Of a stretch of DNA of 64,000 nt, positions 15,875 through 24,750 are shown piece by piece. Every line of letters starts with the position of its first letter. The first letter of the stretch is position 1. The position numbers and the translations under genes were made by a program. Below the pieces are notes generated by a model, which searched no databases, was not told the DNA's origin, and saw only the letters and a program-made list of their open reading frames with translations. The DNA is from Sphaerisporangium sp. GTDB taxonomy: Bacteria; Actinomycetota; Actinomycetes; Streptosporangiales; Streptosporangiaceae. The stretch spans positions 1 through 64,000 of the forward strand of contig JAOPYI010000134.1 in the NCBI GenBank assembly GCA_025964675.1, written 5' to 3'.

Positions 15875-16940
15875 GAACCCGAACGACCTCGACCAGCCCG
15901 AAGAACGCGTCCCGAGGCGCGTCATCGGCACACCCCCTCCGAGGGGCGACGACTCCGTGCTCGGCACGCGGCCGGCGACGGACGAGCCGATCGTGTACGA
16001 AGGAGCGAAGTTCCCCGACCCGGTGACGGCCCGCAGGGGTGAGCGCGTCGCCGCCCTTCTGTTCCTGGTGTCCTTCATCGCCGCGGTGGCGTTCATCGTG
16101 TCCTACGTCGCCTTCCAGGTCGGCACGATCGACAGGACCCAGGTCTCCAACCTCGCGCTCGGCGCCTCGCTGACCGTCGCCCTGCTGTCACTGGCGGCGG
16201 GCGTCGTGGTCTGGGTCCGGCAGATCATGCCGAAGTACAGCCTGGTCCAGGAGCGCCACCCGATGTCCTCCCCGCGGGAGGTCCGCGAGGAGGTCGAGAA
16301 GACCTTCCTGCAGGGCGCAGACGAAAGCGGCTTCGTCAGGCACAAGCTGCTCCGGCGCACGCTGCTGCTGGCGGCGGCCCCGCTCGGGCTGTTGCCGCTC
16401 GTGCTGCTGAAGGACCTCGGCCCGCTGCCCGGCACCTCCCTGCGGCACACCGTGTGGAAGAAGGGCCGGCGCCTGCTGGTCGAGGGCACGTCCCAGCCGA
16501 TCCGCGCGGCCGACTTCAACTCCCCCGGCGGTATTCTTTCCATAGTGCCCGACGGGTACGAGAACAACCTCAACGCTCTCGCCAAGGCCACTTTGATCCT
16601 GATCAAGTTCAGGCCGGAAGACCTCAAACCGGGCACGAAGCTCAATTGGACCTACGACAGCATCGTTGCGTACTCTAAAATTTGCACGCACGTAGGTTGT
16701 CCGGCAGCGTTGTACGAGCAGACGACGCACCACATCCTCTGCCCCTGTCACCAGTCCACGTTCGACGCGGCCGACGGAGCAAAGGTCATCTTCGGCCCCG
16801 CGGCGCGTCCACTGCCCCAGCTGCCGATCGGTGTCGACGGCGAGGGGTACCTCATCGCACAGAGCGACTTCGATGTCCCGGTCGGGCCCAGCTTCTGGGA
16901 GCGCGGGGACGCCGAAGCCGAAGCTAGGGGGCAGGCATGA
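15867..16940 (+). CDS. qcrA: Ubiquinol-cytochrome c reductase Rieske iron-sulfur subunit
   Basis: A 357-aa Rieske protein with three N-terminal membrane spans (the actinobacterial form) and a C-terminal [2Fe-2S] domain. The cluster ligands are C and H in CTHVGC (near residue 273) and in CPCHQSTFD. It moves electrons from menaquinol at the Qo site to the diheme subunit. Codons around 16660-16715, just before and over the first cluster motif, end in A or T far more often than elsewhere in this operon. It overlaps qcrC and qcrB by a few bases. Confidence 0.95.
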   Translation: MTENPNDLDQPEERVPRRVIGTPPPRGDDSVLGTRPATDEPIVYEGAKFPDPVTARRGERVAALLFLVSFIAAVAFIVSYVAFQVGTIDRTQVSNLALGASLTVALLSLAAGVVVWVRQIMPKYSLVQERHPMSSPREVREEVEKTFLQGADESGFVRHKLLRRTLLLAAAPLGLLPLVLLKDLGPLPGTSLRHTVWKKGRRLLVEGTSQPIRAADFNSPGGILSIVPDGYENNLNALAKATLILIKFRPEDLKPGTKLNWTYDSIVAYSKICTHVGCPAALYEQTTHHILCPCHQSTFDAADGAKVIFGPAARPLPQLPIGVDGEGYLIAQSDFDVPVGPSFWERGDAEAEARGQA

Positions 16941-18601
16941 GCCTCGACGGCCCTCCCAAGGCCATCGCGGGACCCGCGAATTTCATCGACGAGCGCATCG
17001 GCGCCGGCACGTTCCTCAAGCGCAACCTGCGCAAGGTCTTCCCGGACCACTGGTCTTTCCTCCTCGGTGAGATCGCGCTCTACTCGTTCATCATCCTGCT
17101 CCTGACCGGCACGTTCCTGACGTTCTGGTTCAAGCCCAGCATGGCCGAGGTCGCCTACAACGGCTCGTACGGGCCGCTGGTGGGCGTGCACATGTCCCAG
17201 GCCTACGAGTCGTCGCTGCACATCAGCTTCGATGTCCGCGGCGGCCTGCTGATGCGTCAGATCCACCACTGGGCGGCGCTGCTGTTCGTGGCGGGCATGA
17301 TGGTGCACATGCTGCGGGTGTTCTTCACCGGGGCGTACCGCAAGCCGCGCGAGCTCAACTGGATCATCGGTGTGCTGCTGCTCACCCTGGCCCTCGTCGA
17401 GGGCCTGACCGGTTACTCCCTTCCGGACGACCTGCTCTCCGGTGCCGGTCTGCGGATCACCGAGGGCGTGGCCATCTCGCTCCCGCTCGTCGGCACGTAC
17501 CTCACGTACTTCCTGTTCGGCGGCGAGTATCCCGGCGAGGACGTCATCTCCCGGTTCTACAGCCTGCACATCCTGCTGATCCCGGGCATCCTGCTGGCGC
17601 TGATCTCCGCCCACCTGATCCTGATGTGGGTGCAGAAGCACACCCAGATGCCGGGCAAGGGACGCACCGAGAGCAACGTCGTCGGCGCGCCGTTCTACCC
17701 CTCGTTCATGGCCAAGTCCGGCGCCTACTTCCTGTTCACCTTCGGCGTTGTGGCGCTGCTCGGGACCTTCGCCCAGATCAACCCGATCTGGCTGTTCGGC
17801 CCGTACACACCAGCGGACATCTCGGCGGGCTCGCAGCCCGACTTCTACATGGGCTTCCTGGAAGGCTCGCTGCGGATCATGCCCGCCTGGGAGATCAACT
17901 TCCTCGGGCACACCCTGCCGCTGAGCGTGCTCATCCCGGCCCTGCTGCCGATGGGCATCATCATGACCGGCCTGGCGCTCTATCCGTTCGCGGAGCAGTG
18001 GATCACCGGGGACAGGCGCGAACACCACCTCGCGGACCGTCCCCGCAACAACCCCCACCGGACCTCGATCGGCCTCGCGGCCATCACGTTCTACGGCATC
18101 CTGTGGCTGCTGGGCGCCAACGACGTGATCTCCTCGAAGTTCCACATCTCGCTGTACACCACGAGCGAGGTGGGCCGGGTCGTGATCTTCGCCGGTCCGG
18201 CGATCGCCTACTACATCACCTACCGCATGTGCATCGGCCTTCAGCGCAAGGACCTCGAGACGGTGGTGCACGGCGTCGAGTCAGGCGTCATCAAGCGCCT
18301 GCCCAACGGTGAGTACATCGAGGTCCACGTTCCTCCGGCGGAGGATCTGTTGGCGCTCATGCAGGGGAAGAAGTCCATCCCCGCCATCGAGGCCGCCTCG
18401 GACGGCGAGGGCGTCCCCCCGAAGGGGATGCGCAACCCGCTCGGCAGGATCCGGGCGAGGCTCAGCGAGGCCTACTCAGCGGACACCGACGCCATCTCGC
18501 TCGACGGGGGCGACGGCCACCACAACGGGCACGACGGCCACGAGGCCCCGCACGCGGCGGTCGGGGCCGGCGGCGACGAGGCCAAGTCCATCGGCCACTG
18601 A
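16937..18601 (+). CDS. qcrB: Cytochrome bc1 complex cytochrome b subunit
   Basis: The 554-aa quinol-oxidising core of complex III. The first four-helix bundle has haem-ligand histidines in SLHISFDVRGGLLMRQIHHW and VHMLRVFFTG. The second pair is in FYSLHILLIPG and the following helix. SQPDFYMGFLEG is the Qo-site motif, the actinobacterial PDFY form of PEWY. A long charged, histidine-rich cytoplasmic tail of about 120 residues (ending HEAPHAAVGAGG) extends beyond the common core. Its start overlaps qcrA by 4 bp (ATGA) and it closes the operon before a strong hairpin. Confidence 0.95.
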   Translation: MSLDGPPKAIAGPANFIDERIGAGTFLKRNLRKVFPDHWSFLLGEIALYSFIILLLTGTFLTFWFKPSMAEVAYNGSYGPLVGVHMSQAYESSLHISFDVRGGLLMRQIHHWAALLFVAGMMVHMLRVFFTGAYRKPRELNWIIGVLLLTLALVEGLTGYSLPDDLLSGAGLRITEGVAISLPLVGTYLTYFLFGGEYPGEDVISRFYSLHILLIPGILLALISAHLILMWVQKHTQMPGKGRTESNVVGAPFYPSFMAKSGAYFLFTFGVVALLGTFAQINPIWLFGPYTPADISAGSQPDFYMGFLEGSLRIMPAWEINFLGHTLPLSVLIPALLPMGIIMTGLALYPFAEQWITGDRREHHLADRPRNNPHRTSIGLAAITFYGILWLLGANDVISSKFHISLYTTSEVGRVVIFAGPAIAYYITYRMCIGLQRKDLETVVHGVESGVIKRLPNGEYIEVHVPPAEDLLALMQGKKSIPAIEAASDGEGVPPKGMRNPLGRIRARLSEAYSADTDAISLDGGDGHHNGHDGHEAPHAAVGAGGDEAKSIGH

Positions 18602-18633
18602 GCCGCGGGGCGACCCGATAGATCGGATGTGAG

Positions 18634-18665
18634 AGGGCCCGGGCGCGATGTCGCGCCCGGGCCCT
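18634..18665. terminator. Bidirectional hairpin between qcrB and the L,D-transpeptidase gene
   Basis: A perfect 15-bp stem, AGGGCCCGGGCGCGA against TCGCGCCCGGGCCCT, with only TG between the arms. It lies 33 bp past the qcrB stop and 22 bp past the stop of the convergent L,D-transpeptidase gene, so it can serve both. Confidence 0.85.
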
Positions 18666-18686
18666 TCCACGTGCCCGCGGTACCTT

Positions 18687-19967
18687 TCAGGATGTGATCT
18701 TCTTCTTCGACGACTCGTCGGCCTTCCTGACGGTGTGGTCGGTCGCCGTGGCGGAGAGGGTCTCCGTGGTGAACCCGGACCGCAGGCCGCTCCACTTGAG
18801 CCACTCGGGCCAGCTCTCCTGCCAGTGACCCCACCCGTTCGTCGGGTCGAGCTGGCGGGGCGTGCCGCTCACGATGATCGGATCGCCGATGAGGGTGTTG
18901 TTCTTGAACCAGCGGGCGTTCTCCGGGCTGACGTTCACGCAGCCGTGGCTGACGTTGGAGTTGCCCTGCGAGCCCACCGACCATGGGGCGCCATGGATGT
19001 ACTCGCCGCTGTCGGAGATGCGCACGGTGTCGTACACGGTGAGGCTGTAGTAACCGGCGCTGCCGGGCCCGGCGTCGGGGGACGTCATGGTGGTGACGTC
19101 CTCGCGTGACATCGCCAGGTGGATGCCGTTGGTGGTGTAGTGCCTCCAGTCGCCGCCCTGGCCGGCGCTGAGCGGGACCGTCCTGATCGTCTGGCCTTCA
19201 CGCTCGACCGTCATCTGATGGCTCGAGGTGTCGGCGTGGCTGATCTGCGTCCGCCCGATCGTGAACTCCCGGACGTAGTCCTGGCTGCCGTATATGCCGG
19301 CGCCGCCGTGCACGCCGGCGAGCTGCGCGACCAGCTTGACCTTGGTGTGGGCGGGCCAGTACTTCTTGGGCCTGAAGGTGATCGACTTGTCGTCGAACCA
19401 GTGCCAGGCCCCCTCCACCGGCTTGGAGCTCTGCACCGTGAGGTTGCGCTCCACCGAGACGCGGTCGGTGATGGGGTGGTCGAACGTCAGCATGATCGGC
19501 ATGCCGACGCCGACGGTCAGGCCGGTGATCTCCTGGTTGGGCAGGAGCCTGTCTATGGCGAAGAGCTTGGTGGCCTTGACGGTGGAGAACTCACTGGTCA
19601 CCTGCTTGGTCCTGCCTCCAGGGCCCACGGCCACCACGGTGATCTGGTAGGTCTCCCCCGGGGCCATCGTGCGCTTGCTGCGCCACTGGGTGCGGTCCGC
19701 GCTGAGCAGGCCGGCGATGAGCGTGTCCTTCGACTTGGTGCGCACGGTGACGCTTTTGAGAGCGCCGTTGAAGGCTCCGACCATGATGGGCAGCTCAGGT
19801 GCCACCTGAGCCGCCCCGTTGCCCGGAGAGACGCTCACGGCCACGTCCGATCGTGAACCAGAGCCGGCTCGTTCTTTCTCGGTGCTGGAGCTCGTACAAC
19901 CACTTGCCAGCAACAGGGCCAGCGCCCCCGCTCCAAGGGCGACCACCCGGATCTCGACGTGTCCCAC
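18687..19967 (-). CDS. L,D-transpeptidase lipoprotein (YkuD domain, Ig-like N-terminus)
   Basis: A 426-aa exported enzyme that forms 3-3 crosslinks in peptidoglycan. The signal peptide ends in a lipobox (LLLASGCTSSS). Two Ig-like beta domains follow, seen as VSVSPGNGAAQVAPELPI and ITGLTVGVGMPIMLTFDHPI. The C-terminal YkuD domain holds the catalytic cysteine in NVSHGCVNVSPENARWF (about residue 341), with the GGDWRHYTTNGIHLAMS substrate loop before it. The layout matches mycobacterial LdtMt2-type lipoproteins. GTG 19967 has GGGGGAG 7 nt upstream. It sits between the qcr and cta operons, as Rv2197c-region envelope genes do. Confidence 0.92.
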   Translation of the reverse strand: MGHVEIRVVALGAGALALLLASGCTSSSTEKERAGSGSRSDVAVSVSPGNGAAQVAPELPIMVGAFNGALKSVTVRTKSKDTLIAGLLSADRTQWRSKRTMAPGETYQITVVAVGPGGRTKQVTSEFSTVKATKLFAIDRLLPNQEITGLTVGVGMPIMLTFDHPITDRVSVERNLTVQSSKPVEGAWHWFDDKSITFRPKKYWPAHTKVKLVAQLAGVHGGAGIYGSQDYVREFTIGRTQISHADTSSHQMTVEREGQTIRTVPLSAGQGGDWRHYTTNGIHLAMSREDVTTMTSPDAGPGSAGYYSLTVYDTVRISDSGEYIHGAPWSVGSQGNSNVSHGCVNVSPENARWFKNNTLIGDPIIVSGTPRQLDPTNGWGHWQESWPEWLKWSGLRSGFTTETLSATATDHTVRKADESSKKKITS

Positions 19968-20069
19968 GTTACGTCTCCCCCGCTCCGTTGGATCACTCCT
20001 TGTGAGTTATTACCCGGTTACAGCGTGTCGTGTACCTCCGCTGAAGGAGAAACGCCGAAACGACCAGCC

Positions 20070-20129
20070 AAAAAAGCCTCGCGGGCGACCGACGTTCCCT
20101 TGAAGGAAGACGTCGGCCGCCCGCGAGGC
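20070..20129 (-). terminator. Intrinsic terminator of the ctaC-ctaD-ctaF operon
   Basis: A long stem-loop whose arms include GCCTCGCGGGCG and CGCCCGCGAGGC plus ACGTCGG pairing inside, and on the minus strand it ends in a run of six T residues. It starts about 21 bp past the ctaF stop. It is one of few terminators here with a classical T-tract. Confidence 0.85.
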
Positions 20130-20149
20130 GCCGTGTGCAAGCTGTGGCG

Positions 20150-20545
20150 TCAGTGCGTGAATTGACCCCGGTAGTACTGGAAGACGAAGCCGATGGAGGC
20201 CATGATCACCGCGAACGCGCCGATCAGGAACATCCACCAGCCGATGACGAAACCGACGACCATGAGGGCGACCGCGAGGCAGACGAACAGCGGCCACCAG
20301 CTCGAAGGGCTGAAGAACCCCAGCTCCCCGGCGCCGTCGCTGATCTCGGCGTCCTTCCTGTCCTCGGGCTGCTCGCCGATGCGGCGGGCGGTGAAGAGCA
20401 GGTAATAGCCGATCATCAGCGCGAGGCCCACGGAGATGGCGAGCGCGGTGGTGCCGGTCGGCTCCTTGGACCAGAACCAGTAGACGAGGTCCACCGCGGC
20501 GAAGAAGACGCCGCAGAGGAGAAACATCCAGCCCTGAACCTTCAT
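20150..20545 (-). CDS. ctaF: Cytochrome c oxidase subunit IV (actinobacterial)
   Basis: A 131-aa subunit with four predicted spans, beginning [20 protein letters not shown], then [19 protein letters not shown] and two close hydrophobic stretches ([20 protein letters not shown] and following). This is the small structural subunit specific to actinobacterial aa3 oxidases. It overlaps the ctaD stop by 4 bp (ATGA), so translation is coupled, and a T-tract terminator follows. Confidence 0.93.
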   Translation of the reverse strand: MKVQGWMFLLCGVFFAAVDLVYWFWSKEPTGTTALAISVGLALMIGYYLLFTARRIGEQPEDRKDAEISDGAGELGFFSPSSWWPLFVCLAVALMVVGFVIGWWMFLIGAFAVIMASIGFVFQYYRGQFTH

Positions 20546-22218
20546 CGGGCCTCCTCCAGCTCCTCGGCCTGGGCCAGCCGGTGCGGGTTGTGCAGGTCAA
20601 AGGCCGGGCGCTCCGACCTGATGCGGGGCAGCTTGGTGAAGTTGTGACGCGGCGGCGGGCAGGAGGTCGCCCATTCGAGCGAGTTGCCGAAGCCCCACGG
20701 GTCGTCCACCGTGACCTTGGGCGCGCTCCTGGCGGTACGCCACACGTTGTACAGGAACGGCAGCGTCGAGGCGCCGAGGATGAACGCGCCCACCGACGAG
20801 ACGACGTTCAGGTCGGTGAAGCCGTCGGCCGGGGAGTAGTCGGCGTAGCGGCGAGGAAAGCCCTCGGCGCCGAGCCAGTGCTGCACCAGGAAGGTGGTGT
20901 GGAAGCCGATGAACAGCGTCCAGAAGTGCCACTTGCCGAGCTTGTCGTTCAACATCCTGCCGGTGAACTTCGGCCACCAGAAGTAGAAGCCGGAGAACAT
21001 CGCGAACACGACGGTGCCGAAGACCACGTAGTGGAAGTGCGCGACCACGAAGTAGGAGTCGCTGACCTGGAAGTCCAGGGGCGGCGAGGCCAGGATGATG
21101 CCGGTGAGCCCGCCGAACAGGAACGTGATCAGGAAGCCGATCGCGAAGAGCATCGGTGTCTCGAAAGTCAGATGCCCCCGCCACATCGTGCCGATCCAGT
21201 TGAAGAACTTCACTCCCGTGGGGACGGCGATGAGGAAGGTCATGAACGAGAAGAACGGCAGTAGCACCTGGCCGGTGACGAACATGTGGTGGGCCCATAC
21301 GGCGGCCGACAGGCCGGCGATGGCGATGGTCGCGCCGACGATGCTGATGTAGCCGAAGATCGGCTTACGGCTGAAGACCGGCAGCACCTCGCTGATGATG
21401 CCGAAGAACGGCAACGCGATGATGTAGACCTCGGGGTGGCCGAAGAACCAGAACAGGTGCTGCCACAGCATGGCCCCGCCGGTCGACGAGTCGAAGATGT
21501 GGGCCCCGAGATGCCGGTCGGCCTCCAGCGCGAGCAGCGCGGCGGCCAGCACCGGGAAGGCCAGCAGCACCAGGATGCTGGTGAGCAGGGTGTTCCAGAC
21601 GAAGATCGGCATGCGGAACATCGTCATGCCGGGGGCTCGCATGCAGATGATCGTGGTGATGAAGTTCACCGCGCCCAGGATCGTGCCGATGCCGGACATC
21701 GACAGACCCATGATCCACAGGTCGCCGCCGAGCCCCGGCGAGGAGACGGCGTCCGACAGAGGCGCGTAGGCGGTCCAGCCGAAGGCGGCGGCGCCGTCCG
21801 GGGTGAAGAAGCCCGAGACGGCGATCGTGCTGCCGAACAGGTAGAGCCAGTAGCTCACCATGTTCAGCCGGGGGAACGCCACGTCGGGTGCGCCGATCTG
21901 CAACGGCATCAGCTCGTTGGCGAAGCCCGCGAACAGCGGGGTCGCGAACATGAGCAGCATGATCGTGCCGTGCATGGTGAACAGCTGGTTGAACTGCTCG
22001 TTGCTGACGAACTCGAGGCCCGGCTGGGCCAGCTCGGCACGCATGATCAGCGCCATGACGCCGCCGATCAGGAAGAACACGAAAGAGGTGATCAGGTAGA
22101 GGTGCCCGATCACCTTGTGGTCGGTGGAGGAGGCCCATCGCGCGATGACGGTGCCCTTGCGGGCACGCCTCCGGGCCGCGACGACCGCCTGGATCGAGGG
22201 TTCGTTGACGGCGGTCAC
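20542..22218 (-). CDS. ctaD: Cytochrome c oxidase subunit I
   Basis: The 558-aa catalytic subunit, with 12 spans, haem a, haem a3 and CuB. Visible ligands: histidine in [20 protein letters not shown] for haem a, the His-Tyr pair in [14 protein letters not shown], the CuB histidines in [13 protein letters not shown], and [11 protein letters not shown] for haem a3 and haem a. The K- and D-channel regions look intact. GTG 22218 is chosen since it overlaps the ctaC stop (GTGA); an upstream in-frame start would run into ctaC. Confidence 0.95.
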   Translation of the reverse strand: MTAVNEPSIQAVVAARRRARKGTVIARWASSTDHKVIGHLYLITSFVFFLIGGVMALIMRAELAQPGLEFVSNEQFNQLFTMHGTIMLLMFATPLFAGFANELMPLQIGAPDVAFPRLNMVSYWLYLFGSTIAVSGFFTPDGAAAFGWTAYAPLSDAVSSPGLGGDLWIMGLSMSGIGTILGAVNFITTIICMRAPGMTMFRMPIFVWNTLLTSILVLLAFPVLAAALLALEADRHLGAHIFDSSTGGAMLWQHLFWFFGHPEVYIIALPFFGIISEVLPVFSRKPIFGYISIVGATIAIAGLSAAVWAHHMFVTGQVLLPFFSFMTFLIAVPTGVKFFNWIGTMWRGHLTFETPMLFAIGFLITFLFGGLTGIILASPPLDFQVSDSYFVVAHFHYVVFGTVVFAMFSGFYFWWPKFTGRMLNDKLGKWHFWTLFIGFHTTFLVQHWLGAEGFPRRYADYSPADGFTDLNVVSSVGAFILGASTLPFLYNVWRTARSAPKVTVDDPWGFGNSLEWATSCPPPRHNFTKLPRIRSERPAFDLHNPHRLAQAEELEEAR

Positions 22219-23006
22219 TTGGCACTCCCCGCCTGGCTGTTGACGTACTGGTCGTACTCGGCCTGGGGCACGAGTTTCACCGTGAAGAGCATGCGGCTGT
22301 GGTCGACACCGCACAGCTCGGCACAGCGTCCGGCGTAGGTGCTGCGCTTGTCCAGCGTGTGGATGTCGAAGACGTTCTTCACGCCGGGGATGACGTCACG
22401 CTTGAACAGGAACGCGGGAACCCAGAACGAGTGGTTCACGTCTTGCGAGTGGAGGTCGAACCGGATCTTCCTGTTGACCGGCAGCACCAGCTCGGGCTTC
22501 TGGGCGGGCGTACCCACCACGCTGATGACCTTGCCGTTGTACTCGCTGGTGAAGCGCCAGCTCCACTGGAACGCGTCGACCTTCACCATGACGTCGGGCT
22601 TGCCCTCCACCTTGGTGATGGTGTTCTCGTCACGGGCGGTGAAGAAGAAGAACACCGCCACCATGACGATCGGAACCGTGGTGTAGAGGATTTCGATCGG
22701 CAGGTTGTACCGCACCTGGGGCGGCAAGGCGTCGGTCGTGTTCTTGCGCTTGCGATGGAACGCGCAGGCCCAAAGGATCAAGCCCCAGACGACGACACCC
22801 ACGGCGAGGGATGCGATCCAGGCACCGTTCCAGAGATTCTGGACGATGTCGGCCTCCTTGGTGACGCCCTCAGGCATACCAGCACGAGACCACGTACCAA
22901 CGCCTCCACACGCCGTCAGGGACACCATCAGCGCCGCCAAAGCGGCGGCGCGCGGCACCCTGCGGCGGGCCAACGGACGCCGTGTAGAACGGCGGGTCGG
23001 ACTCAC
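22215..23006 (-). CDS. ctaC: Cytochrome c oxidase subunit II
   Basis: A 263-aa subunit with a lipoprotein-like signal ([11 protein letters not shown]), two membrane helices and a C-terminal cupredoxin domain that binds the dinuclear CuA centre ([15 protein letters not shown], plus the histidine in [10 protein letters not shown]). It takes electrons from the diheme QcrC. GTG 23006 begins the family-sized protein. First gene of ctaC-ctaD-ctaF; spacing and overlaps indicate one operon. Confidence 0.95.
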   Translation of the reverse strand: MSPTRRSTRRPLARRRVPRAAALAALMVSLTACGGVGTWSRAGMPEGVTKEADIVQNLWNGAWIASLAVGVVVWGLILWACAFHRKRKNTTDALPPQVRYNLPIEILYTTVPIVMVAVFFFFTARDENTITKVEGKPDVMVKVDAFQWSWRFTSEYNGKVISVVGTPAQKPELVLPVNRKIRFDLHSQDVNHSFWVPAFLFKRDVIPGVKNVFDIHTLDKRSTYAGRCAELCGVDHSRMLFTVKLVPQAEYDQYVNSQAGSAK

Positions 23007-23217
23007 GGATCGCCTACCCCACAGATAAAGCCCAAGAGTCCCCCTCCTGGGCGATCGTTTCCAGATTCACGATATTCGCGCTCTTAGTTGTCTCACGTCA
23101 CGCTGGGGGACACATTAGCGCGCACAGGGGCCGCCCTCCTTCTCAGCCCCCGTTAACGTGGCGGCCGGGTTCCGGCCCCGCCGGATCGCCATCGGGCCCG
23201 GGTGCGACCATGAACGC

Positions 23218-24357
23218 GTGGCGTACTTTGACGCGGCCTCGACCGAACCTCTGCACCCCGCCGCGCGTGAGGCGCTGATCATCGCGCTGGACGCGGGCGG
23301 CGCCGACCCCGCCCGCCTGTACGGCGCCGCGCGGCGGGCGCGCCTCCTGCTCGAAGGGGCCCGCGCCGAGGCCGCCGAGGCGATCGGCGCCAGGCCGGAC
23401 GAGGTGTCGTTCACCTCTTCGGGCACGCAGGCCGTACATCTGGGGGTGCTCGGGACGCTGCTCGGCCGCCGGCGCGCCGGGCGGCGCCTGGTGACGAGCG
23501 CCGTCGAGCACTCCAGCGTCCTGCAGGCCGCGGCGGCGCACGAGCGTGAGGGCGGCACCGCCGAGGTGGTGGGCGTCGGCCTCACCGGACGGGTGGATGC
23601 CGGGGAGTTCGGCGCGGCCGTCGCGCGGGAGGGCACGGCCCTCGCCTGCCTCCAGACCGCCAACCACGAGGTCGGCACCCTTCAGCCCGTCGCGGAGGCC
23701 GCCAAGGCGTGTCAGGCCGCCGGCGTGCCGCTGCTGGTCGACGCCGCCCAGACCCTGGGCCGCCTGCCCCTCCCCTCTGGGTGGTCGGTACTGGCGGCGA
23801 GCGCCCACAAGTGGGGCGGTCCAGCCGGTGTGGGGCTGCTCGCCGTGCGCAAGGGCACCCGGTGGCGTTCCCCTCTGCCGGAGGACGAGCGGGAGCGGCG
23901 GAGGGTGCCCGGCTTCGAGAACGTCCCTGCCGCCGTGGCGGCCGTGGCGGCCCTGCGCGCCAGGCTCACCGAGGCCGAAGAGGAGAACGCGCGGTTGTCG
24001 GCGCTCGTCGACCGCATTCGCGAGGCTGTGCCGCGGCTGGTCCCGGACGTCGAGGTGGTCGGCGACGCCACGGAACGAGCACCCCACATCGTCACGTTCT
24101 CATGTCTTTACGTGGCGGGTGAAGCAATATTGACTGAATTGGATAGGGTCGGATTCGCCGTTTCATCGGGCAGCTCGTGTACGGCTAGTACGCTGCGACC
24201 ATCGCACGTGCTGGAGGCGATGGGGGTGCTCACGCATGGCAACGTCAGGGTGTCACTGCCCAGGGGCGCGTCCGGCGCGGACGTCGACCGTTTCCTCGCC
24301 GTGCTGCCCGAGATCGTCCGGCGCATCCGCGAGAGCGTAGGGGTGAAGTCGCAGTGA
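23218..24357 (+). CDS. Cysteine desulfurase-like PLP enzyme (class V aminotransferase, NifS/IscS group)
   Basis: A 379-aa PLP enzyme. It begins MAYFDAASTEPLHPAAREAL, the class V start. The PLP lysine is in LAASAHKWGGPAG (about residue 197), the histidine in VTSAVEHSSVL stacks on PLP, and the desulfurase loop holds the catalytic cysteine in SSGSSCTASTLRPSHVL (about residue 321). It is expected to take sulfur from cysteine as a persulfide. GTG 23218 fits the family start. The codons of 24095-24200 end in A/T unusually often. A TusA-type acceptor follows 55 bp later, a natural sulfur-relay pair. Confidence 0.88.
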   Translation: MAYFDAASTEPLHPAAREALIIALDAGGADPARLYGAARRARLLLEGARAEAAEAIGARPDEVSFTSSGTQAVHLGVLGTLLGRRRAGRRLVTSAVEHSSVLQAAAAHEREGGTAEVVGVGLTGRVDAGEFGAAVAREGTALACLQTANHEVGTLQPVAEAAKACQAAGVPLLVDAAQTLGRLPLPSGWSVLAASAHKWGGPAGVGLLAVRKGTRWRSPLPEDERERRRVPGFENVPAAVAAVAALRARLTEAEEENARLSALVDRIREAVPRLVPDVEVVGDATERAPHIVTFSCLYVAGEAILTELDRVGFAVSSGSSCTASTLRPSHVLEAMGVLTHGNVRVSLPRGASGADVDRFLAVLPEIVRRIRESVGVKSQ

Positions 24358-24412
24358 GGCACCTCATGTCAGCAGGCTCGTGCGCCGGTGTCGCCGCAGC
24401 AAGGGTGGAATC

Positions 24413-24691
24413 ATGATGGCAGGCAGGCAGAAGCCCGCGGCCGACGAGGCGCCACAGCCTCAGGCCGCGCTGACGATCGACGCTCTCGGCCGCAAGTGCC
24501 CCATTCCGATCATCATGCTGGCCGAGCAGATCAACTACGTGCCGCTCAACGCGACGGTGGCCGTCCTCGCCGACGACCCCGCCGCCTTCACCGACGTCCC
24601 CGCCTGGTGCAGGCTGAAGTCGCACCACCACGTGGGCACCTACGAGCTGCCCCGGGGCGGCTGGGCCATCCACGTGAGACGCAACTACTGA
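24413..24691 (+). CDS. TusA-family sulfur-carrier protein
   Basis: A 92-aa protein with the TusA fold: LTIDALGRKCPIPIIMLAEQ holds the CPxP cysteine that receives a persulfide, then a beta-alpha-beta with AVLADDPAAFTDVPAWCR and a final WAIHVRRNY strand. It would take sulfur from the desulfurase directly upstream and pass it to a tRNA, molybdopterin or other target, not determined here. ATG 24413 has AGGGTGGA 4 nt upstream; ATG 24416 is an equal alternative. Confidence 0.85.
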   Translation: MMAGRQKPAADEAPQPQAALTIDALGRKCPIPIIMLAEQINYVPLNATVAVLADDPAAFTDVPAWCRLKSHHHVGTYELPRGGWAIHVRRNY

Positions 24692-24750
24692 CGTAGATGC
24701 GTTGGACGCGCGTGCCCGCCGGGTGGCCCCGGCGGGCACGGCGTGGAAGA

